Shown here piece after piece: positions 8,901-16,943 of a stretch of DNA of 41,939 bases. Source of the DNA: Holophagae bacterium (GTDB taxonomy: Bacteria; Acidobacteriota; Holophagae; Acanthopleuribacterales; Acanthopleuribacteraceae). Numbering within the stretch: position 1 is the stretch's first letter; each line of letters opens with the position of its first letter. The notes beneath the pieces are model-generated. The model saw only the letters and a program-made list of their open reading frames with translations. It did not search any database and was not told where the DNA came from. The DNA lies in NCBI GenBank assembly GCA_030429565.1, contig JAUIFE010000043.1, positions 1 through 41,939 on the forward strand. Direction: 5' to 3'. Both the position numbers and the translations under genes were made by a program.

Positions 8901-10649
8901 GCGCTGATCATCGTAATCAAACGCCAACACGCGATGGTCGGCATCTACTTGCCCACGCAGCACCAAATCAATGCCGCGAATCAAATCACCTTCGCCACGT
9001 TCGAAACGCAAGCTGTTACCCGCTTGCGAAACAACTTCGTAAAGGCGCCCGCCTCGATAGTGAAAATCAATCGTCTGGCCGGTGCTGTTGCGGTACTGGG
9101 CCAAGTGCCAACGGCCGCCTTCGCCGCGAAACACGCGCGTGAAACCGTCGCGATTCTCCAGCTCAAAACGATCTGTTTCAGGTCGACTCAGGAACAAACC
9201 TTCCAACACCTGACCGACGGTTTCGCCAACGGCAGGCGTTGGGAAACTGATGGTACGGGCTTCATCGGTGCGGTACTGAATCTCGCCACCTTCGCTGTAC
9301 AGGGTTTCGCAACCGCTGAAGGTCCAGCCGCGACCCAGTCCGACATCCTCGGTGTGGCCGCTGCGATAGGTGCGTTCAAAAACGAAGGGCAGCGGTCCCG
9401 GCAACAAGTAGTCGGTGAACTGCAGCAATTCTTCGCCGGTGACCATGCTGATCGGACAACCGCCGGTGCAGGTTTCTTTTATCTTGCCGCTGGGTAAGCC
9501 GTTATCAATCTTGCTCGCGGCTTTGGAAACTTTGTTGACCACACCTTTGCCGGCTTTGACCATGGCTTTGCCGGCGCCGGTTTTCTTGGCGAACTTAGCA
9601 GCCGTGGCGGCGGCACCCGCGAAGGGAATCATAGCGGCGGCGGAAAGGGCTGCATCCGTGTAGTTACCTTCGGCCAGGTAGATGAGCGCATTAAGACCGT
9701 CGGCGACCTCGCCAAGGCCGGGGATCAGGCCGACCACATCCAGCGTGGTGTGAACAATGTCGGACAAGGAGATATTGGAGACGGCGTCAACCAAGCCCCC
9801 CCACCAGCTCGATTCTTCTTCGGTTTCGGGGGCCACTTCGGGATTGGTGTTACCGGTAATTTCGCCGTTGGGGCCGATACCGCTAGCCGGTGCAGCAACG
9901 GGCGCAGGTGCAGGTGCGGGCGCGTCGTCGCTTGCCCCACTGCCGCCACCGGACCCGGATCCAGACCCGGAACCGCCGCCGGCGCCGCCACCAGCGGCAC
10001 TTGCGCCGCCGCCTTGCTCATTGAGCACGTCTTGTGGGATGAAAATACGGTTGTGCAACACATTTTGTGCGGCCTGCCAAAAATCGGCTTCGCACAAGAC
10101 ACCGGTGCGTGGAATGGGGTTGGCGTACTCTGGCGGTACTTCAAGGCCGCCGGCACGAATCATCTCGACCAACTGCCACCATTCATAAGAACCTTGAAAC
10201 AGTTGCGGCGCATGGCGACCGGTGAAGGTGTAGTAAAAATCGCCGCTGACAATCAAGCAGTCCAAATATTTTTCCATCACATGGCTGTGGACGTAGCTGC
10301 GCAGTATTTCTTCGTTCTGACGCAGTTCGGTACGCAGTTGCTCGGCGTATTGCAAAATGTAGCCAGGGCTCTCACAAAGCAAAATTTCCAGGCGTTGGCG
10401 TTCCAACAACCGTTGTTTCCCGATGAACTCAAAGATAAATTCTTCGCCGTCGATGTTGGGTGTGGAAACATCAGCGGTGGTTAAACTTTGGCGGGCGCGC
10501 TCCATCCACTTTTGCGCTTGGGTCACACGGCGCGAGTCGTAACTAAAGGTGGGGTAAAGATCGGGTACCTTGAACTCGTAAAAGTTCTTGTCGTGACGAA
10601 AAAAACGACTTTTGAGCAAGGTATCTGACCCGTGACCTGGAAACTTCAT
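5988..10649 (-). CDS. Rhs-family polymorphic toxin, 1553 aa
   Basis: The start is set at the ATG at 10649, which has AGAGGT six bases upstream; an upstream in-frame start would add 40 unlikely residues. Domain order by rough residue: an unfamiliar polar N-terminal domain (1-210); a Gly/Ser then Ala/Pro hinge (about 213-255); a segment with two hydrophobic stretches (LDVVGLIPGLGEVADGLNAL and an Ala-rich run, about 275-345), as seen in pre-toxin regions; DUF6531 with GCPISMVTGEELLQF (about 395); many YD repeats forming the Rhs shell; and the Rhs core end DPIGLAGGFNLYQYAPNP (about 1367-1385). A variable C-terminal tip of about 160 residues follows. There is no PAAR domain or signal peptide. The shell encloses and releases the tip toxin. 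The tip (PGGFGTPDKI, VDRVVTYEVV, VGKVGPQIDK) resembles tips seen in other Rhs proteins, but its activity is not assigned; ADP-ribosyltransferase-like is only a guess. Confidence 0.93.
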   Translation of the reverse strand: MKFPGHGSDTLLKSRFFRHDKNFYEFKVPDLYPTFSYDSRRVTQAQKWMERARQSLTTADVSTPNIDGEEFIFEFIGKQRLLERQRLEILLCESPGYILQYAEQLRTELRQNEEILRSYVHSHVMEKYLDCLIVSGDFYYTFTGRHAPQLFQGSYEWWQLVEMIRAGGLEVPPEYANPIPRTGVLCEADFWQAAQNVLHNRIFIPQDVLNEQGGGASAAGGGAGGGSGSGSGSGGGSGASDDAPAPAPAPVAAPASGIGPNGEITGNTNPEVAPETEEESSWWGGLVDAVSNISLSDIVHTTLDVVGLIPGLGEVADGLNALIYLAEGNYTDAALSAAAMIPFAGAAATAAKFAKKTGAGKAMVKAGKGVVNKVSKAASKIDNGLPSGKIKETCTGGCPISMVTGEELLQFTDYLLPGPLPFVFERTYRSGHTEDVGLGRGWTFSGCETLYSEGGEIQYRTDEARTISFPTPAVGETVGQVLEGLFLSRPETDRFELENRDGFTRVFRGEGGRWHLAQYRNSTGQTIDFHYRGGRLYEVVSQAGNSLRFERGEGDLIRGIDLVLRGQVDADHRVLAFDYDDQRNLIANRDASGHGERYQYRNHVLIQRTLRSGFNYYFEWDRYDTAARCLHNWGDGGNYDVRFKWFPEQHRSEITDSRGFTTIYQYNEVGHLLSETDGEGNITHFEHNSAGHLVKLQDPSGGVHENEVNDLGLVTKRTTPTGAVNRTEYNEQGKPVRYTDELGYVWRREYDAHQRLVASTDPVGNTTRYAYNAMGRPVLITRPDGQVHEMTWNADGSLLCERSPDGQEVRYEYDVYGQMVTMREGDRVTRYEYDKLGRATRILRPDETGIRLEYHANHMVSKYVDEQGNTTHYFYEDGLDQITRRVNADGSELRYEYDTERNLTALINENGQRYQFFYDGNENLIKEIGFDGREQNYRYDAGGNLVEHRDGQHLVTVYERNAIGALIKKTARDLRSGLQQTSEFAYDAAGRMTKADNPARNLRFFYGPLGQLLEEWQDNHVIQRNYDQNGNRTFLSLPGGTQLGFSHDLVGRLSEVRWGERVLSRHERDACGREQVRHLGNGVEVHSDYDPIGRIQQIQAFNRDNKTDSLIQRRYSYNAEGLLQQIQDQTKGTTTFSYDQNERLRSVDGFIKETFAFDPAGNILDPDSDTQAQSALLGDRLPVYRDRKFQYDEAGNLVQVNQGPTGADEMKLVYGPDNQLIRVERDGLTTTYEYDAFNRRVAKIKGAQRTEFFWDNHSLAAEHSDAGWKTFVYDVDGLTPLVMLQNDQVFYYHNDHLGTPQEMTDDSGRIVWSARYRAYGEVAEYLAEDVHNPLRFHGQYHDEETGLHYNNNRYYDPVVGRFIHQDPIGLAGGFNLYQYAPNPIMWTDPSGFACKKGKQNTWNEFQKAHKGQFKDSSEAAKAYQDLVKNQSPWPIGVAPTKTTLKPGTKFEMAIAPGQKPDRPGGFGTPDKITNIDFIRDDLAVKEAWKPDVDRVVTYEVVKDLPANVGKVGPQIDKGAGKYLPGGADQVEMLVAPADRMTYIKVVSVRKLGT

Positions 10650-11529
10650 GAGGTACCTCTTTTTATAGCAATAGGTGGAACTCGGCCGTGCGCATCGCCA
10701 GATAAGTTGACGAAAGCTGGAAAACCGCACAACCAAACGCGAAGAAGGGTCACTACCACGATAGGACAAGTGTGATCGGCGCCCTGATGCCGCGTTGCAG
10801 CCGCGTATTCGGTACTTCCACTACTTAATATAAGAACCGCGCACCACAAAGGTTCAGAAGAACATGGTTTAAAGCGAGAATCGTTCGCGATCATGTAAAC
10901 CGCACCAAGCCTCGGGCAAACCGTTTCGCTGGACCTCGTGTTCACGTGACCCGTTATAACCGAATCGCCGCAAACCCGACTGGAAACCACCTCATAGCGT
11001 GTGGTTTCGCACTCTCTAATATAGGGCCAAAATCCGGCGATGTGAAGTAATAAGCATTACGAAAGAAAAAAAGCACAAAACGCCAACAAGACGCACCGAC
11101 AGCGAAAACCACACCATCCAAGTCGTCCAACCGACTTATTTTTCAGGCAATAAAGGGTCACCATTAAGTGACGAGCGCCACGGGTGAACAGGGTCCAGGG
11201 TTGCGTTGCAAAAAAGTGGATCGGCGCCGCTTCCAAGGGCGCGGCCGGTCACCATGACCGATCGGCCGCACGCCCGCTGCTTGCAGTGCGGCGCCGATCA
11301 CAAACAAAGAATTCAGAGGAGAGACAAGCAGAAAAGGGGCGCGATGCGCATAGGCATGGTCGCCGACAATGTCCACCTGAATCATGACTACAGACGATAA
11401 AGCATTCTCATTACCAAAACAAGCATTTTGATAAGGAGATATCACTTTCACCTTAAAAAGCCGCATCCGACCGACTTAAAACCCGCCAAGCAGACGCTGA
11501 CTTACGCACTGGATGGCCCGAAGGACGCG
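10650..11529. other. 880-base stretch without a convincing gene
   Basis: This lies between the 5' end of the Rhs operon and the 3' end of the LysR gene. The part next to 10650 should carry the Rhs promoter. Short open frames here (for example 11164-11466 on the minus strand) have biased composition, no ribosome binding site and no family resemblance. A good AAGGAGAT at 11433-11440 is not followed by a usable start codon, which may mean a decayed gene start. No repeat or RNA gene was recognised. Confidence 0.5.
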
Positions 11530-12432
11530 CTAGCCAATCTTCTCGTTAGCCGCAATGCCGTGCAGCCAAGTAATCACTTGACGGGTCGCCTGGCTCGGCG
11601 CCTTGAAATCAGGCGTCACCAACTGGTAGGCCCCGGGTAGGGCGACCTGAAGGGTTCCAAACGGGCGTATCAAAAATCCCGCGGCTAAATCTTCGTCAAC
11701 CAAACGAGCTCGCGCGAGAGCAACACCCAAGCCCCCGGCCGCCGCGCGCAACACCAAATCGGACCCGGCGAAACGCGGCCCCAGGCTAAGATCGGCACGA
11801 CCCATCGGATGAACCGCCCGCCACAGTTCCCAGGCCGCGCCGGGGTCACGATCATGAATCAGCGTCAGTCGCGCCAATTGACGCGGCTCGCTCGGGCGAC
11901 CGGCCCGTTCCCAGGCGGCGGGGCTCATGACGGGAAACAAAGCGTCGTCCATCAGAGGCTCGGCATGGGTGTCCGGCTGACGAGCGCGCCCCATGCGCAA
12001 GCAGAGATCAACGTGATCGCGACGAAAGTCGGTCAATTTTTGATCCACCACAATCGAGAGCTCAACCTCGGCATGCCGCGCGCGTAAGTCGGCCAAGCGC
12101 GGCATGAGCCAACGCGACGCCAACGACGGCGTTGTCGACAGCACCACGGTTCGTTGGTTTTGTGCTTCGCGCACGGTCGCCACCGTTTGCTCGAGATCGC
12201 GCAAAGCAGCCAAACCCCGTTCGGCCAACAAGCGTCCTTGCGGCGTAAAGTGCAACACACGCGACCCGTCGTTTTTCACGACTAAGGGCACACCCAGCCA
12301 GTTTTCCAAAACCCGCAAAGAGCGCACCACCGACGAATGAGCCACGCCCAGGCGTCGGGCGGCGGCGCGCACGCCGCCACATTCGTAGACGACGGCAAAG
12401 GCACGCAAGGCGTTTAAGGGCAAATCAATCAT
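11530..12432 (-). CDS. LysR-family transcriptional regulator (GcvA-like)
   Basis: 300 residues from the ATG at 12432. An in-frame extension to 12636 exists but would run over the divergent promoter and lacks family character. The N-terminal winged helix-turn-helix is clear (LNALRAFAVVYECGGVRAAA, then RRLGVAHSSVVRSLRVLENWLG, residues about 5-50). It is followed by the substrate-binding domain, with TTPSLASRWLMPRLADL at about 98-114. LysR proteins normally bind DNA as tetramers between themselves and a divergent target. Here the gene is divergent from the GST-LysE pair, with a 114-base gap, so that pair is the likely target. The inducer cannot be read from the sequence. The C-terminal co-inducer domain looks complete. 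Confidence 0.9.
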   Translation of the reverse strand: MIDLPLNALRAFAVVYECGGVRAAARRLGVAHSSVVRSLRVLENWLGVPLVVKNDGSRVLHFTPQGRLLAERGLAALRDLEQTVATVREAQNQRTVVLSTTPSLASRWLMPRLADLRARHAEVELSIVVDQKLTDFRRDHVDLCLRMGRARQPDTHAEPLMDDALFPVMSPAAWERAGRPSEPRQLARLTLIHDRDPGAAWELWRAVHPMGRADLSLGPRFAGSDLVLRAAAGGLGVALARARLVDEDLAAGFLIRPFGTLQVALPGAYQLVTPDFKAPSQATRQVITWLHGIAANEKIG

Positions 12433-12546
12433 GGTCACTATATTAGACCAAATCTGGTTCCTTATAGACCATATTTTATGGTTCAAAACGCCTATCCTTT
12501 GGGTTGTGACAAACGAAGAGAACGCGAACAAGCAAAGGAGAACCTC

Positions 12547-13521
12547 ATGGGCATGCTCATTCATGGAACCTGGACAGACGTCGATCGCCGCACCCGCAAT
12601 GGCGCGTACGTGCGCGAAACAAGTGTCTTCGATCAACCCATCACAACCAAACTTCTACAGCAAATCTTGCGTGATCCGGCTCGGTTTTGCCTCATCGCAT
12701 CCTGGAGTTGCCCTTGGTCCCATCGCGTGTTGCTGGTGCGGGCGGTAAAAGGGCTCAATGAAACCTTGCCGGTTCACATGGCGGGCGGGCCGCGCCGCCA
12801 GGGTTACGCACTCAACGGTGGTCATCCGTGGACACCACCTGGTGTCAACCAGTCGTTGATCCATTTGCACGAACTCTATAGCCTGAGTGAACCCAACTAC
12901 AGTGGTCGCGCCACGGTACCGCTCCTTTGGGATGCGAAACATCGCCGTATTATCAGCAACGACTCGGCCGCCATTATGGCCGCCCTCGACCAACTCCCCT
13001 TTGATCAACCGCCACGACACCGCCTTGCCCCACCCCACCTGCGCGAGGCGATGGGACGAATGCAACGCCGGATTTATACCGGCTTGAGCAACGGCGTCTA
13101 CCGCGCCCGCTTCGCCGAAAGCGATCGCGCGCGCCGCCTCGCGATTGACGATGTCGCCAATACGCTGCAATACCTGGCACAACACCTGAACCGACACCGT
13201 TTTTTGCTGGGACCGCGACCAACCCTGGTCGATTGGATGCTGTTCCCGACCCTGGTTCGTTTTGAAGTCGTTTACGGTCACGAACACCCCTGCGCGACCA
13301 TAAGCCTGGACGATTATCCGGCCGTAAGCGCCTACGCCCGCGATCTCTACGCCCAACCCCATGTCGCGGACACAATCGATTTCACCCGCCTGCGTGCGGC
13401 CGAAACGGCCGACGAAGCCCCACCGGCCGCCGTCGACGGCCACCGCCTGCACCAGCAGTGGTCGCAGCCCCACAACCGTGAGCATTTAACCCACGCATTC
13501 ACGCAGGCGGTGCCCTCTTGA
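12547..13521 (+). CDS. Glutathione S-transferase family, glutathionyl-hydroquinone reductase-like
   Basis: 324 residues from the ATG at 12547, which has AAAGGAG six bases upstream. The motif SWSCPWSHR (Cys55) matches the CPWxHR redox motif of Xi-class GSTs such as YqjG/PcpF. These use a cysteine and glutathione to reduce glutathionyl-hydroquinones and similar adducts in the cytoplasm. The thioredoxin-like N-terminal half ends near VPLLWDAKHRRIISNDSAAI (about 120-140), the usual cis-Pro/SNxS region that binds glutathione. An all-helical C-terminal domain follows, with DWMLFPTLVRFE. The stop overlaps the start of the LysE gene by four bases. With the LysR gene this suggests a detoxify-and-export unit for an electrophile or quinone. 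The length matches the family (about 320-330). Confidence 0.88.
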   Translation: MGMLIHGTWTDVDRRTRNGAYVRETSVFDQPITTKLLQQILRDPARFCLIASWSCPWSHRVLLVRAVKGLNETLPVHMAGGPRRQGYALNGGHPWTPPGVNQSLIHLHELYSLSEPNYSGRATVPLLWDAKHRRIISNDSAAIMAALDQLPFDQPPRHRLAPPHLREAMGRMQRRIYTGLSNGVYRARFAESDRARRLAIDDVANTLQYLAQHLNRHRFLLGPRPTLVDWMLFPTLVRFEVVYGHEHPCATISLDDYPAVSAYARDLYAQPHVADTIDFTRLRAAETADEAPPAAVDGHRLHQQWSQPHNREHLTHAFTQAVPS

Positions 13522-14108
13522 ACACCGTCCTTGCCGCGGCAACCTTTGTCTTCATCACCACCTTGTCACCAGGCCCCAATAACTTTATCGTCATGCACGC
13601 GGCGGCCAAAGGCGGCCCCCGCGCGGCGTTGGCGCCGATTTCCGGCGTCGTGCTCGGCGGCCTCATCATGCTGCTTTTGCTTCAGTTTGGATTACATCAA
13701 TGGGTACTAGATCAACCCGAACGACGGCTCTTATTGCAGTTCGCGGGTGCCGCCTTACTGACCTGGATTGCGTGGGGATTGGCCACGGCACCGCCGCCCT
13801 CAGACACGCCAACCCGCAATGAGAAGCACCAAGGCCTCGTCGGCATGACTCTATTTCAATGCCTCAATCCCAAGACTTGGTTGGGCACGGCAACGGCAGT
13901 CAGCTTGCTCAGCCACCATGCCGGCGGCGAACACAACCGCCTCATCCTCGTCCTGCTCTACACGCTGATTCCCCTGCTCAATCTCAGCTTGTGGGCCGGT
14001 CTGGGCAGTGCCCTCACCCGTCGCCTCCAACATCCCACTTTCCGCCGCTGCTTCCAAATGGGCTCCGGCCTGCTGCTATTGGGCTTTGCCATTCTCATGC
14101 TGTGCTAA
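13518..14108 (+). CDS. LysE/RhtB-family exporter
   Basis: 196 residues, an inner-membrane protein of about six hydrophobic segments. The N-terminal signature SPGPNNFIVMHAAAKGG (residues about 17-33) is typical of LysE/RhtB translocators, which export amino acids and related small molecules by proton exchange. The second signature LNPKTWLGT lies at about residues 114-122. The start is the TTG at 13518, which overlaps the stop of the GST gene (TTGA), so expression is probably coupled. Substrate is unknown; partnership with a glutathione enzyme could mean export of a conjugate or breakdown product, which is inference. No terminator is seen behind it. Confidence 0.9.
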   Translation: MNTVLAAATFVFITTLSPGPNNFIVMHAAAKGGPRAALAPISGVVLGGLIMLLLLQFGLHQWVLDQPERRLLLQFAGAALLTWIAWGLATAPPPSDTPTRNEKHQGLVGMTLFQCLNPKTWLGTATAVSLLSHHAGGEHNRLILVLLYTLIPLLNLSLWAGLGSALTRRLQHPTFRRCFQMGSGLLLLGFAILMLC

Positions 14109-14782
14109 ACCGGGAAAGTCGGCGCAACAACAGGCCAAGTTCACGTTAAAACGCTTTCTTCCACTTTTCCGGGAGTGTGCCATTTTTCACCTTTTCAACC
14201 TCAAAAAAGGATGCAACAATATGTCATTCGAAACACGCCGTCAGAATATCGCCACAGCTCGATTTCAATATTTTGTATAACCTAAAGAATTCGACATATC
14301 GGCGTATCTACATTGTGCGGTGTTTCGCCGACCTTTCTAAAAACATGTTCTTAACTGAGGCACCGCATGCACGATGCACTGTTTTTTAAAACCCTGTTTC
14401 GTCGTCAAGATCTGGTTGAGACAATTTCCGACTAGATTCTGCTATACACTTGTAGTTACGAGATTTGATTGACACAACGGCAAACGCGCCACATCCCGTC
14501 TAGCGTTTTATGACCGCTGCTGGGACCTGGCCTCTCGTGGGCCGTTGCGTCAAAACCGAATGGCTTAACAGGCATTATCCACCGGCATCAATGATATCTT
14601 TCGCCATGACGCAACGCCATGGTCGATGTCACTTGTTCACATGCATCATGTGTCGCCCAATTTAACTAAGACTACCATCGCTCTATAACCTGAAATGAGC
14701 AATTCTTGGCGGCGAAATCGCACAACCTGTTGGCGCGATTTCATCCACCCAAATCGCTCAATTCAGGCATAAAGGAAAAAGT
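14109..14782. other. Intergenic region upstream of the metalloprotease
   Basis: About 670 bases without a credible gene, AT-richer than its surroundings. It holds the first copy of the dispersed palindromic repeat (14697-14760) and presumably the metalloprotease promoter. Short frames such as 14177-14389 have no ribosome binding site or recognisable composition. Confidence 0.5.
14697..14760 (+). repeat. Dispersed palindromic repeat, copy A
   Basis: One of three related sites in the window. It shares ATTCTTGGC at the left and GCGATTTCATCCACCC plus AATCGC at the right with the copies at 35079-35139 and 41271-41329. Inside this copy, GAAATCGC (14714-14721) and GCGATTTC (14735-14742) form a perfect eight-base inverted repeat, and the ends GAGC / GCTC also pair. 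It ends 22 bases before the metalloprotease ATG, so it probably lies in that gene's leader. It resembles REP-type or other small palindromic mobile sequences, but no known family was identified. Confidence 0.75.
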
Positions 14783-16402
14783 ATGAAGTCGCTTATCTAT
14801 CTTTTTGTCCTCTTCTGTTTGCAAGTCTCGCTCTATGCCCAAACCACCAACATCCTTGCCGACCAAGTAAAACAAGCCCGAACCCAATCAGCATCCGTCG
14901 TTGAGGCAAATCTATTCGAGACCATCGCCGAATACGATTTAGCGGAAAAAGTCGGCGACCGCACCCAACCCGCTACCTGGCTGCAACTCGACCCCACCGC
15001 ACTCAACCAATTGCACAAAGCCGCACCCGATCACCTCAACCTGACCCTGCCCCACAACGGCGCCACCGTTGTTCTCGAGCTGGTACAGGTCACAATCACA
15101 ACGCCCGGTTTTGTCGTCACCGACCAAGACGACACCGTCTATTCGCTTCCCCAAGGCCGCCATTATCGCGGTGTTTTAGGGGGCCGCCCCGGCTCAATTG
15201 CCGCCCTCAGTGTGTTTCCCGACGAAGTCATCGGCGTTGTCGCCGACCACGAAGCCGGTAACCTGGTCCTTGGTCGCGATCAACAGCACGCCGACGGGCA
15301 AACGTACGTTTTTTTCCACGAGGATCACGCCAAGCAAAGCAATCAGTTTACGTGCCAAACACCGGCCGTCCCTGCCAAAACCTTCGAACAGGAGCGGCTC
15401 GAACTTCAGGCAACGCAGCCGCTCAGCCCCAAAAGTGGCGAACAGCCACTGCAAAAAAATGAGGAAACCTGTGTCGGCGTTTACTTCGAATGCGACTACA
15501 ACTTGTTCCGCAACAAAGGAAGAAACATCGGTGCAACGGCGAACTGGGTCACGGGCATGTTTAATGTGGTGGCCGCCATTTATGCCAACGAAGGTATCCC
15601 CGTCTCCATCGATGAAATCATGGTTTGGACCACCCAAGACAGCTATAACACCATCGACAGTGAAACCGCCTTACAGCAGTTCCGCGAGCGTTCCCACGAC
15701 GCCTCGCTTGGGCACCTGCTGGCACTTGCGGGCAACAGCCTTAGAGGCATTGCCTATCGCGACGCACTCTGCACCCGCAACGGATATGCCTATAGCAGAG
15801 TCCAGGGCAGCTACGCCCAACTGCCGAATTACTCTTGGACGGTGATGGTCGTCGCCCACGAAATGGGCCATAACCTCGGTTCACCACACACACACAACTG
15901 TGGCTGGGACGGCGGCGCACTCGATAACTGCGCGCCCACCGAGGGTTCATGTGCCCGGGGTCCCGCGCCCCCCAGTTCGGGCGGCACGATCATGTCTTAC
16001 TGTCACCAGGCCGGTAACCCCGGTATCAATCTCAACGCCGGCTTTGGCCCGCAGCCAGGCGACTTGATTCGCGAACGCGTTGCTGCCGCCCAGTGTTTGA
16101 TTCGCTGTCCGTTTGCCGGACCGAGCTTGAGCGTAACCACCCGCTGTTTGAACAGCAACACGTTGCGCTGGACAACACTGACCGGCGCCGACCGCTACGA
16201 AGTTTATGTGGGCACTTCGCCTTATCCAGAGAATGCGCGCCGCGTTTACGAAGGAAGCGGTAACTGGACCCGTGTTTACGTGTCGGCGGGCACGAGCGAA
16301 TACGCCTGGGTTCGCGCCCGCGTTGACGGCGATTGGAGCAAATACTCTAACCGCCAAATCGTTCGTTATCAGTCGCCTTGCCGTCGCGGTAAATCAGACT
16401 AA
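14783..16402 (+). CDS. Secreted zinc metalloprotease, reprolysin/adamalysin-like (M12B)
   Basis: 539 residues. A signal peptide (residues 1-19, LIYLFVLFCLQVSLYAQ) is followed by a propeptide-like region to about 200. The catalytic domain has the extended zinc motif HEMGHNLGSPH (His359, Glu360, His363, His369) and a Met-turn IMSYC (Met404) with nearby cysteines that would form disulfides. These are the hallmarks of M12B metzincins, which cut proteins outside the cell. The C-terminus from about residue 450 (LRWTTLTGADRYEVYVGTS) looks like a fibronectin-III-type domain, probably for substrate or surface attachment. The ribosome binding site is AAAGGAAAA before the ATG. Copy A of the palindromic repeat sits just upstream. 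The gene is convergent with the small membrane protein at 16455. Confidence 0.92.
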   Translation: MKSLIYLFVLFCLQVSLYAQTTNILADQVKQARTQSASVVEANLFETIAEYDLAEKVGDRTQPATWLQLDPTALNQLHKAAPDHLNLTLPHNGATVVLELVQVTITTPGFVVTDQDDTVYSLPQGRHYRGVLGGRPGSIAALSVFPDEVIGVVADHEAGNLVLGRDQQHADGQTYVFFHEDHAKQSNQFTCQTPAVPAKTFEQERLELQATQPLSPKSGEQPLQKNEETCVGVYFECDYNLFRNKGRNIGATANWVTGMFNVVAAIYANEGIPVSIDEIMVWTTQDSYNTIDSETALQQFRERSHDASLGHLLALAGNSLRGIAYRDALCTRNGYAYSRVQGSYAQLPNYSWTVMVVAHEMGHNLGSPHTHNCGWDGGALDNCAPTEGSCARGPAPPSSGGTIMSYCHQAGNPGINLNAGFGPQPGDLIRERVAAAQCLIRCPFAGPSLSVTTRCLNSNTLRWTTLTGADRYEVYVGTSPYPENARRVYEGSGNWTRVYVSAGTSEYAWVRARVDGDWSKYSNRQIVRYQSPCRRGKSD

Positions 16403-16409
16403 CCCAATC

Positions 16410-16441
16410 GGTGCCCGTCGGCTTCCAACCTGACGGGTGCC
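16410..16441. terminator. Possible hairpin between convergent genes
   Basis: CCCGTCGG and CCTGACGGG can pair with one bulged T around a seven-base loop, just after the metalloprotease stop and 14 bases past the end of the minus-strand gene at 16455. No T-run follows on either strand, so termination here is only a possibility. Confidence 0.35.
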
Positions 16442-16454
16442 ACTCGATTACCGT

Positions 16455-16775
16455 TCAATCAGGGATAAATCGCGTACCCAGCGGCGCAATTAAATAGGGT
16501 TTGTCAACCACCCTGAGCGGCAGCGGTCGCCTCACGCTGAGGTAGACGCAATAATACGCCGGCTCCGTGTGAAAGAGACGCTTCTCGTGATAGAGATAGG
16601 TTCCTGCCGGCAGAATCGCCGGCGTTTCCGATCCCGTTTCCAAGAGCAACGGCTGCGTGAGAACGTGAACCTCGGGATACGCCTTATCTTGGTAATAGTG
16701 CCAAAAGTAACCCGCTCCGAAGGCCGCAAATAACAGATATAGTGCACCAAGGACCTTTGCTATTTTTTTAACCAT
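16455..16775 (-). CDS. Small membrane-anchored protein of unknown function
   Basis: 106 residues. Residues 1-27 contain a positively charged start (MVKKIAKV) and one hydrophobic helix (LGALYLLFAAFGAGYFW), so the protein is anchored in the inner membrane or exported with an uncleaved signal. The rest (about 80 residues) is predicted periplasmic, with a beta-rich pattern (ILPAGTYLYHEKRLFHT, YYCVYLSVRRPLPLRVV). I do not recognise the family. A GGAGCGCGAG stretch lies just before the ATG. It is convergent with the metalloprotease and about 170 bases downstream of the HAF-repeat gene, from which it is separated by that gene's terminator, so it is probably a separate transcript. Confidence 0.65.
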   Translation of the reverse strand: MVKKIAKVLGALYLLFAAFGAGYFWHYYQDKAYPEVHVLTQPLLLETGSETPAILPAGTYLYHEKRLFHTEPAYYCVYLSVRRPLPLRVVDKPYLIAPLGTRFIPD

Positions 16776-16863
16776 CTCGCGCTCCTTAAGCTGAAAAGCC
16801 CCTTGTGAATAGCGCCAAAACCATGGTTTCGGTTATGCGCCAACGCCGCCAGTCGCGGTAACC

Positions 16864-16909
16864 AAAAAGAAAACACCAGAACCGTTCGCTAAACACGGTT
16901 CCGGTGTTT
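16864..16909 (-). terminator. Rho-independent terminator of the HAF-repeat gene
   Basis: On the minus strand, AACACCGGAACCG pairs with CGGTTCTGGTGTT (one G-T pair) around a short loop, followed by TTCTTTTT. It begins about 35 bases after the stop at 16944. Confidence 0.85.
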
Positions 16910-16943
16910 GACGGCGGGACCGTCAGGTTATGGAGAAAAGCGC

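Noticed and set aside
11164..11466. 100-codon minus-strand frame
   Set aside because: No ribosome binding site, no family resemblance, biased Arg/Pro tail; probably chance.
12655..13485. 276-codon minus-strand frame opposite the GST gene
   Set aside because: The plus-strand GST has catalytic motifs, a good start and an overlapping downstream gene; the opposite frame is its shadow.
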